From Patescibacteria group bacterium (lineage in GTDB: Bacteria; Patescibacteriota; Minisyncoccia; Phycocordibacterales; UBA5272): 8,578 nucleotides of DNA. Below, piece after piece: positions 1 to 3,470 of the stretch. The notes beneath the pieces were generated by a model. It was not told where the DNA came from, ran no database searches, and saw only the letters and a program-made list of their open reading frames with translations. The DNA is taken from contig JAUPLJ010000022.1 in NCBI GenBank assembly GCA_030837425.1, forward strand, positions 1 through 8,578. Reading direction: 5' to 3'. Position 1 is the stretch's first letter, and the number at the start of each line of letters is the position of its first letter. The position numbers and the translations under genes are program-made.

Positions 1-395
1 AATGGAATATAAGAAAATTAATTAAAGATTTAGATCTTGAAAATTTTGTAGAATTAAAAATAAATAATGAAAATCATTCAGAAAAATTAAAAGAGTCTGA
101 TATCTATTTTCTCCCTTCAATAAAAGAGGGCCTTCCATATGTGCTTCTTGAAGCAGGGATAAATTCTTTACCAATCGTTGCAAGTGATACAGGCGGGGTA
201 AATGAAGTGGTAGAAAATTATAAAAATGGATTTTTAATAAAGCCTAAAGATATAAATGCTTTTGAATTAGCATTAGAAAAATTAGTTTTGGATTCTGATT
301 TAAGAAAAAGTTTTGGAATTGAAGCCAGAAATAAAATAATAAAAGAATTTCTTTTTGAAGACATGGTTAAAAAAGTAGAAATTGTATATAAATAG
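1..395 (+). CDS. GT-B family glycosyltransferase, C-terminal part (5' end cut by window)
   Basis: The frame enters at base 3 and runs open for 130 residues to TAG at 393-395; the start lies outside the window. The visible part is the C-terminal Rossmann half of a GT-B (GT4-like, 'group 1') glycosyltransferase, which binds the nucleotide-sugar donor. The diagnostic segment is DIYFLPSIKEGLPYVLLEAG, holding the E-x7-E motif (EGLPYVLLE), followed by the donor-site loop SDTGGVNEVV and then NGFLIKP, the usual order in this family. The C-terminal helices are Lys/Glu-rich. Such enzymes work at the cytoplasmic face of the membrane in building surface glycans or glycolipids. The acceptor and sugar cannot be told from this fragment. 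No terminator follows directly: the next hairpin with a T-run is about 140 bases downstream, beyond a separate promoter. Confidence 0.86.
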   Translation, partial: WNIRKLIKDLDLENFVELKINNENHSEKLKESDIYFLPSIKEGLPYVLLEAGINSLPIVASDTGGVNEVVENYKNGFLIKPKDINAFELALEKLVLDSDLRKSFGIEARNKIIKEFLFEDMVKKVEIVYK

Positions 396-412
396 TGTAA
401 AAATATAGTTAT

Positions 413-440
413 TTGATTTTTGATTGTATTTGTGTATAAT
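413..440 (+). promoter_or_regulatory. Predicted sigma70-type promoter for a short transcript
   Basis: TTGATT (413-418), a 16-base spacer and a perfect TATAAT (435-440). Transcription should begin near 447. The only things downstream before the terminator at 534-563 are the mini-ORF at 501 and its SD-like site, so this promoter would make an RNA of about 115 nucleotides. It lies 17 bases after the glycosyltransferase stop. Confidence 0.6.
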
Positions 441-500
441 TAAGCTATTAAATGTGAATATTTGCATTTTTAAGTAAGTAAAAAGGGGTGTTCTTAAAAT

Positions 501-533
501 ATGATATATTTCCATATTAGACAGGTAGGCTAG
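501..533 (+). CDS. Possible mini-ORF / leader peptide of 10 residues
   Basis: ATG at 501, ten codons encoding MIYFHIRQVG, and TAG at 531-533. It is preceded by AAAAGGGGTG (481-490), whose GGGGTG can pair with the 16S 3' end (one G-U pair) at a 10-base spacing. This stands out because almost no other gene here has an SD. The stop directly abuts the terminator stem (534-542), the geometry of leader peptides in which a translating ribosome interferes with folding of a terminator. No amino acid is over-represented and there is no Trp codon, so classical trp-type attenuation is not supported. ORFs this short arise by chance, and the case rests on the SD, promoter and terminator together. Confidence 0.3.
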   Translation: MIYFHIRQVG

Positions 534-563
534 CGGCTTCAGATTTTCTGGAGTCGTTTTTTT
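534..563 (+). terminator. Intrinsic terminator after the short transcript
   Basis: A 9-bp stem pairs CGGCTTCAG (534-542) with CTGGAGTCG (548-556), including two G-U pairs. The loop is ATTTT (543-547), and seven T follow (557-563). It would end both the 447 transcript and any read-through from the glycosyltransferase. Confidence 0.75.
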
Positions 564-576
564 ATTTATATTTTTA

Positions 577-585
577 TGTTAAAAT
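577..585 (+). promoter_or_regulatory. Extended -10 promoter of tRNA-Trp
   Basis: TGt-TAAAAT (577-585): an extended -10 with TG one base before the hexamer. There is no convincing -35; the T-run of the preceding terminator occupies that place. A start near 592 would leave only about five nucleotides before the mature tRNA 5' end at 597. Confidence 0.5.
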
Positions 586-596
586 GCATTTACTAT

Positions 597-667
597 GGGC
601 CTATAGTTCAGTGGTAGAATAGCGGTCTCCAAAACCGTTGACCGAGGTTCGAATCCTCGTGGGCCCG
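597..667 (+). tRNA. tRNA-Trp (anticodon CCA)
   Basis: A 71-base cloverleaf. The acceptor stem pairs GGGCCTA (597-603) with TGGGCCC (660-666). The D arm is GTTC/GAAT around a 7-base loop. The anticodon stem GCGGT/ACCGT encloses the loop CTCCAAA, giving anticodon CCA for UGG (Trp). The variable region has four bases. The T arm is CGAGG-TTCGAAT-CCTCG. The discriminator base is G (667), the usual tRNA-Trp identity base in bacteria. The 3' CCA is not encoded (CCT follows), so a CCA-adding enzyme must supply it. No terminator stands between it and the gene at 738, so tRNA and mRNA probably share a primary transcript cut by tRNA processing. Confidence 0.96.
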
Positions 668-697
668 CCTTCGGTTCGCCGAAGCGAACCTTCGGCG
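666..697 (+). repeat. GC-rich palindromic hairpin abutting the tRNA-Trp 3' end
   Basis: A perfect 7-bp stem pairs GGTTCGC (673-679) with GCGAACC (684-690) around a CGAA loop. It is extended past a symmetric 3x3 internal loop (TTC/TTC) by CGCC (666-669) with GGCG (694-697). The same bases can instead form CTTCGG (669-674) with CCGAAG (679-684) around a TTCG loop, or CCGAAG with the second CTTCGG (690-695). The outer stem uses the last acceptor base and the discriminator of the tRNA, so the two folds compete. GC content is far above the surroundings and no T-run follows, so it is not an intrinsic terminator. It could be a REP-like palindrome, a processing signal, or an element in the leader of the gene at 738. 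Confidence 0.7.
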
Positions 698-720
698 TGG
701 CAAAGCCCGTTGAGGTTTGC

Positions 721-728
721 GAAGGAGA
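721..728 (+). promoter_or_regulatory. Strong Shine-Dalgarno site fixing the start at 738
   Basis: GAAGGAGA lies nine bases before ATG 738. It decides that start over the in-frame TTG at 717, which is upstream of the site itself. It is the only classical SD at a full-length gene in this window. Confidence 0.75.
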
Positions 729-737
729 CATAAATTA

Positions 738-1049
738 ATGAGAGAAATAATTTTAGATAAAATTCATCCTACAAAAATAAAAAAACTAGAGCCTGATGAA
801 AGTCTTGGTGTAGATATTATTTCTTTAAGGTATGATCTAATCATTCCAATAATTAAGGGAATGAAAAAGCAAACTAAGAAAGAAGAAGTTGGTGATAGAA
901 AAAGAAAAAGAATAAAATTAGCAAATGAACTTAAAAATCTTTACGATTCACTTTCTTTAGTTGAAAATAATATTAAAAATATTTCTAAGATTTGTAATGT
1001 TTATCATAAAGAAGAAAAGAAGATTCAAAAAATTAAAAATAAGAAATAA
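738..1049 (+). CDS. Uncharacterised small basic protein, probable coiled coil
   Basis: A 103-residue protein of no family I recognise. Residues 1-45 (beginning MREIILDKIHPTKIKKLEPD) look globular, with the hydrophobic stretch LRYDLIIPIIKGM near 30-42. Residues from about 46 to the end are very rich in Lys and Glu, with a heptad-like spacing of Leu/Ile/Val suggesting long helices or a coiled coil, and a strongly basic tail. No signal peptide or membrane span is seen, so it is probably cytoplasmic. The start ATG 738 is set by the SD at 721-728; a TTG at 717 would add seven residues but puts the SD inside the gene. It ends one base before the start of the C39-like gene, implying an operon and possibly translational coupling. 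It is probably transcribed together with tRNA-Trp. Function is unknown. Confidence 0.7.
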   Translation: MREIILDKIHPTKIKKLEPDESLGVDIISLRYDLIIPIIKGMKKQTKKEEVGDRKRKRIKLANELKNLYDSLSLVENNIKNISKICNVYHKEEKKIQKIKNKK

Positions 1050-1050
1050 T

Positions 1051-1620
1051 ATGAAAGAAAGTTTTTTTTGTTCCCAATATTTAGATATCACAAACGAAGA
1101 ATGGAGAAACAAAGGCTGCTCTATTTCATCTTTATGGATGGGTTTTAAAATGTTAAAAAAAGATTTTAATTTATCCGTAGATCAAGTTTTAGAAGAAGGG
1201 ATTTCTATAAATGGCTTTAAAGAAGGATTTTGGGATCATAAAAGTATTGCAATACTGGCTCATAACCATGGCTTAGCATCATACACAGAAGAATTTAAAA
1301 GCTCTCCTTTTGGTCATGATACAGAATATGTAGAAAGTGTAAATGAATATGGAGTAAATAAGATTTTTGATTTTCTAAAAAACAATAGAGATAATAATTT
1401 TGGAGTAGTGATAGCATCTGTCCCAAAAAATTTTGATCAGATAGATAAACCACATTCTATCCTTCTTCACAATATTTCTGAAAGAGATGGAGAAAAATAT
1501 TTTATTTATAATGACAGTGAAAAGCTTTCAAAGAGTGAGGGAGAAAATCTGGAAATCAATTTAGAAGAATTTAAAAGTAAATGGAGAAAGCTTGCTATTT
1601 TTATAAATACAATTGGTTAA
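1051..1620 (+). CDS. C39-like (papain-fold) cysteine peptidase domain protein
   Basis: A 189-residue protein matching the peptidase C39-like pattern. The oxyanion-hole Gln is in CSQYLD (Q9). The catalytic Cys starts the helix in NKGCSISSLWMGFKML (C23). The His is in KPHSILLHN (H135). The Asn/Asp pair in FIYNDSE (N154/D155) completes the site. This is the usual order and spacing for bacterial C39-like proteins, which often end near a conserved Trp and a short beta strand, here KWRKLAIFI. All catalytic residues appear intact. Unlike ABC-transporter C39 domains it stands alone, with no signal peptide or membrane helix, so a cytoplasmic role is likely. The substrate is unknown. ATG 1051 is chosen because it follows the upstream TAA by one base; an in-frame TTG at 961 would overlap the previous gene by 89 bases. 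No SD is present, so translation may depend on coupling. Confidence 0.75.
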   Translation: MKESFFCSQYLDITNEEWRNKGCSISSLWMGFKMLKKDFNLSVDQVLEEGISINGFKEGFWDHKSIAILAHNHGLASYTEEFKSSPFGHDTEYVESVNEYGVNKIFDFLKNNRDNNFGVVIASVPKNFDQIDKPHSILLHNISERDGEKYFIYNDSEKLSKSEGENLEINLEEFKSKWRKLAIFINTIG

Positions 1621-1642
1621 TTCGTTATAAATCTGCTATATT
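1613..1642 (+). promoter_or_regulatory. Predicted promoter of the nitroreductase gene
   Basis: TTGGTT (1613-1618), an 18-base spacer and TATATT (1637-1642), with the extended -10 TG at 1634-1635. The -35 overlaps the stop codon of the preceding gene. The start near 1649 gives a leader of about 37 nt, A-rich and without an SD. Confidence 0.5.
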
Positions 1643-1685
1643 ATATACAACAAGTTTATTAGAGATAAAATAAAAAAATTAAAAT

Positions 1686-2312
1686 ATGTCATTTTTAGAA
1701 AATTTAAATTGGAGATACGCCACAAAGAAATTTGATAGCACAAAAAAAGTCAGCGATGACGCTTTGCAAAAGATTCGCGACGCTATACGTATGGCTCCAA
1801 CAAGCCTTGGAGTACAGATGTTTTCAGTTGTCGAAGTAGTTGATGCAGAAACTAGAATTAAAATAAAAGAAGCTTCCTGGAAACAACCTCAAATTACAGA
1901 CAGCGATAGAGTATTTGTTTTTGTAAGCAGAAATGACGGAGAAGCAAGAATCGAGAAGATGTTTGAAGTAATGAGTGGCGGAAATGAAGAAGTTAGAAAA
2001 AATGCATTGAGAGGGTATGAAGACATGGTCAGAAGTACTGTACTAAGAATGGATCCACAAGATATGTCAAACTGGTCAGCAAAGCAAGCTTATATCGCTC
2101 TTGGATTTGCATTAGCAGCAGCAGCAGAACTTCAAATCGATTCTTGCCCCATGGAAGGGTTTGACGGAGCTAAAGTAAAAGAAATTTTAGGCTTAGGGGA
2201 TGAATTTATGCCTGTAGCATTTTTAGCAGTTGGATATAGAGATGAAAATGATGAGCATTCTAAAAAAACAAAATTTAGATTCCCGGAATCAGAAATAATT
2301 TCAGTGAAGTAA
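1686..2312 (+). CDS. Nitroreductase-family FMN-dependent NAD(P)H oxidoreductase (NfsB-like)
   Basis: A 208-residue protein, the usual length of the single-domain nitroreductase family (dimeric flavoenzymes that use NAD(P)H to reduce nitro compounds, quinones or similar acceptors). Visible family features: the N-terminal FMN-phosphate segment RYATKKFD (10-17); the loop MAPTSLGVQ (36-44), equivalent to the family's S-x-x-N/Q flavin contact; the helix ending SAKQAYIALGFALAAAAEL; the following DSCPMEGFD; and a C-terminal basic KTKFRF that usually contacts the FMN phosphate. No signal peptide, so cytosolic. It has its own promoter (1613-1642) and is followed by a strong terminator (2331-2364), so it is a single-gene unit. 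Its early part is visibly richer in GC than its neighbours (45% in 1741-1800). The physiological acceptor cannot be predicted from sequence. Confidence 0.9.
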   Translation: MSFLENLNWRYATKKFDSTKKVSDDALQKIRDAIRMAPTSLGVQMFSVVEVVDAETRIKIKEASWKQPQITDSDRVFVFVSRNDGEARIEKMFEVMSGGNEEVRKNALRGYEDMVRSTVLRMDPQDMSNWSAKQAYIALGFALAAAAELQIDSCPMEGFDGAKVKEILGLGDEFMPVAFLAVGYRDENDEHSKKTKFRFPESEIISVK

Positions 2313-2330
2313 TAAAAAGTAGAATTATTT

Positions 2331-2364
2331 ATAAAAACAAGCTCGTAAAAGGGCTTGTTTTTAT
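2331..2364 (+). terminator. Terminator after the nitroreductase gene (possibly bidirectional)
   Basis: A perfect 12-bp stem pairs ATAAAAACAAGC (2331-2342) with GCTTGTTTTTAT (2353-2364) around a 10-base loop. The T-run follows the GC-containing core of the stem. The matching A-run on the left would serve as the T-run for a minus-strand transcript, although no minus-strand gene is seen. Confidence 0.8.
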
Positions 2365-2365
2365 A

Positions 2366-2394
2366 TTGACAAATAAATATTATAGTGTTATTCT
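2366..2394 (+). promoter_or_regulatory. Strong promoter of the unknown gene at 2437
   Basis: A perfect -35 TTGACA (2366-2371), an ideal 17-base spacer and TATTCT (2389-2394), with the extended -10 TG at 2386-2387. It has the best consensus match of the promoters seen in this window. The predicted start near 2401 gives a leader of about 36 nt. Confidence 0.7.
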
Positions 2395-2436
2395 ATTTTT
2401 AGATTAATATATATTCATTCACCAAAAAAATAAAAA

Positions 2437-2985
2437 ATGAGATTAAAAACAGTTTTAGAAATTGATTTTTCTGAATTATTTAAAAAAATAGGTTTAGAAA
2501 AGAAATTAGCAAAAAAAAATTTCAAATTATTAAAAATAATTAAATCTTTGGATGTAGAGAGAGTTAAGGAATCATTATCTTTAATAGCAAAAGAAGCTGG
2601 ATACTCTATTATTAAATGTAATACTACAAATAAATTTTTTATTTGTGAGGTAGAACCAATTAGTGATAAAGAGGTTGTAGAAAAAATAAACATTTCGTCA
2701 GTTTCTTTTGAGGACTTCTTTAATTTTTGTATCAAAGAGCAAATTATTTCAGTTAAGCTTTCCAACATTCTTCCTTTAGTGTGCAGAGGTTTACAAAGTA
2801 AACAAAACAAAAGTAAAAAAGTACTACTAACTGAAGTGTTATTATCTATTAAAAATAATAAACCTAGAAATTATGGAAAAGTTTCTCAAGATGAATTAAA
2901 AGCTATTTTTAATCTTGATTATTTAAAAGCTTATTTTGAGATCCCAAAAGATTTTTTTATTCCTTTTTCTATTCAAAAATTTTAA
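2437..2985 (+). CDS. Uncharacterised 182-residue protein
   Basis: I do not recognise this protein. It is Lys-rich, with no signal peptide or membrane span, so probably cytoplasmic. Residues 1-55 look helical (FSELFKKIGLEKKLAKK onward). Residues 56-85 look like two strands with two Cys (KCNTTNKFFICEVEPI; C61 and C70). The middle (88-120) has two more Cys (C98, C116) and a Phe-rich patch FEDFFNFCI. The C-terminus is aromatic, ending DFFIPFSIQKF. The four Cys are not arranged as an obvious zinc site. ATG 2437 is the first start after the promoter at 2366-2394, in an A-rich context with no SD. The gene stands alone between a strong promoter and a perfect terminator at 3029. A minus-strand open frame overlaps it but has no start signals. 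Confidence 0.65.
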   Translation: MRLKTVLEIDFSELFKKIGLEKKLAKKNFKLLKIIKSLDVERVKESLSLIAKEAGYSIIKCNTTNKFFICEVEPISDKEVVEKINISSVSFEDFFNFCIKEQIISVKLSNILPLVCRGLQSKQNKSKKVLLTEVLLSIKNNKPRNYGKVSQDELKAIFNLDYLKAYFEIPKDFFIPFSIQKF

Positions 2986-3028
2986 AGCTAATAAGATAAG
3001 ATCTAATTCCTTGAAAATCATTTCTCAC

Positions 3029-3063
3029 AAAAACCACTCTAAAAATAAAGAGTGGTTTTTTCT
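3029..3063 (+). terminator. Intrinsic terminator after the gene at 2437
   Basis: A perfect 12-bp stem pairs AAAAACCACTCT (3029-3040) with AGAGTGGTTTTT (3049-3060) around an 8-base A-rich loop, with more T beyond. It begins 43 bases after the stop at 2985 and separates this gene from the membrane protein gene downstream. Confidence 0.88.
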
Positions 3064-3076
3064 TTTTTATTTTAAA

Positions 3077-3085
3077 TGATATATT
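3077..3085 (+). promoter_or_regulatory. Extended -10 close to the start at 3094
   Basis: TGa-TATATT (3077-3085), with an overlapping TATTAT (3082-3087) exactly six bases before ATG 3094. Either would start transcription at or next to the ATG, giving a leaderless or nearly leaderless mRNA. No clear -35 is visible. Confidence 0.45.
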
Positions 3086-3093
3086 ATAAATAT

Positions 3094-3438
3094 ATGGATA
3101 TACAACAAGATAATTTTAATAGTCAGCAAAATGAAAAACCAAACAACAAAGTAATCATAGGTTTAGAGTTTCTTTTTTTATTTATTTGTGGGTTTTTAAC
3201 AATTTTTTTCTTTGTGGCTAATAATTCAAGCCATGGATTGGAAGGTTTGATCTTTTTAGCCATTCTTCCTATTTTTTGGTTAGTTATTTTAGTTACAGGA
3301 ATTCTTGGTTTAATAGGTTTGATAAAATCAATAAAAAACAAAAATAAAACTTTATTAAAAGTATCAATTATTTCTTTACTTTTATTTTTGATTGATTCCT
3401 CTTATTATGTATATTATATTGTAATATACAATTTTTAA
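3094..3438 (+). CDS. Uncharacterised small membrane protein, about three spans
   Basis: A 114-residue protein with a polar, Gln/Asn-rich N-terminus (MDIQQDNFNSQQNEKPNNK) and three hydrophobic stretches at about 20-42, 50-78 and 88-112; the middle one is long and Gly-containing (ILGLIGLI). The Lys-rich link KSIKNKNK (78-85) would face the cytoplasm by the positive-inside rule. No enzymatic motif is visible and I do not recognise the family; small proteins of this form are often of unknown function. ATG 3094 is preferred to the in-frame ATG at 3076 because the latter lies within the putative -10 region and would add only MIYYKY. The gene stands between the terminator at 3029 and alaS on the same strand. 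Read-through into alaS is possible, since no strong terminator separates them. Confidence 0.65.
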   Translation: MDIQQDNFNSQQNEKPNNKVIIGLEFLFLFICGFLTIFFFVANNSSHGLEGLIFLAILPIFWLVILVTGILGLIGLIKSIKNKNKTLLKVSIISLLLFLIDSSYYVYYIVIYNF

Positions 3439-3470
3439 TTTAATTAAAAAATACTAATTTAAAAATCATT

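Larger units (their letters stand above)
447..563 (+). ncRNA. Predicted short transcript (sRNA or small-peptide mRNA) between promoter and terminator
   Basis: This unit is inferred from a good promoter (-10 at 435-440) and an intrinsic terminator ending at 563. The RNA would be about 115 nt. Inside it are an SD-like GGGGTG (485-490), a mini-ORF (501-533), and a 6-bp inverted repeat AATATG/CATATT (498-503 and 513-518) that would bury the mini-ORF start codon in a hairpin. I do not recognise it as 6S, SRP, RNase P or tmRNA; the SRP tetraloop motif is absent. It may be a regulatory RNA, a peptide mRNA, or an attenuating leader for the tRNA-Trp unit downstream. The boundaries are predicted, not observed. 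Confidence 0.4.

Noticed and set aside
300..515. Minus-strand open frame of about 70 codons over the glycosyltransferase end and intergenic region
   Set aside because: Low-complexity Phe/Tyr/Ile-rich product, antisense to a recognised gene, and no promoter or SD.
501..533. Classical trp-type attenuation controlling tRNA-Trp
   Set aside because: The mini-ORF has no Trp codon, and no clear antiterminator pairing with the terminator stem was found.
717..737. TTG start seven codons upstream of ATG 738
   Set aside because: It would place the strong SD (721-728) inside the coding region; the SD is correctly spaced for ATG 738.
961..1050. TTG start upstream of the C39-like gene
   Set aside because: It would overlap the previous gene by 89 bases; the added residues are a Lys-rich shadow of that gene, and the C39-like fold begins after ATG 1051.
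2415..2810. Minus-strand open frame of 131 codons opposite the gene at 2437
   Set aside because: The plus-strand gene has a consensus promoter and terminator in the right places. The minus frame has no promoter signal and a Ser/Leu/Phe-rich shadow composition.
3418..3450. Two AT-only or nearly AT-only inverted repeats (ATTGTA/TACAAT; TTTTTAAT/ATTAAAAA) between the membrane protein gene and alaS
   Set aside because: Three-base loops, almost no GC pairs and no clear T-run after a stable stem. Not convincing as a terminator in AT-rich DNA.
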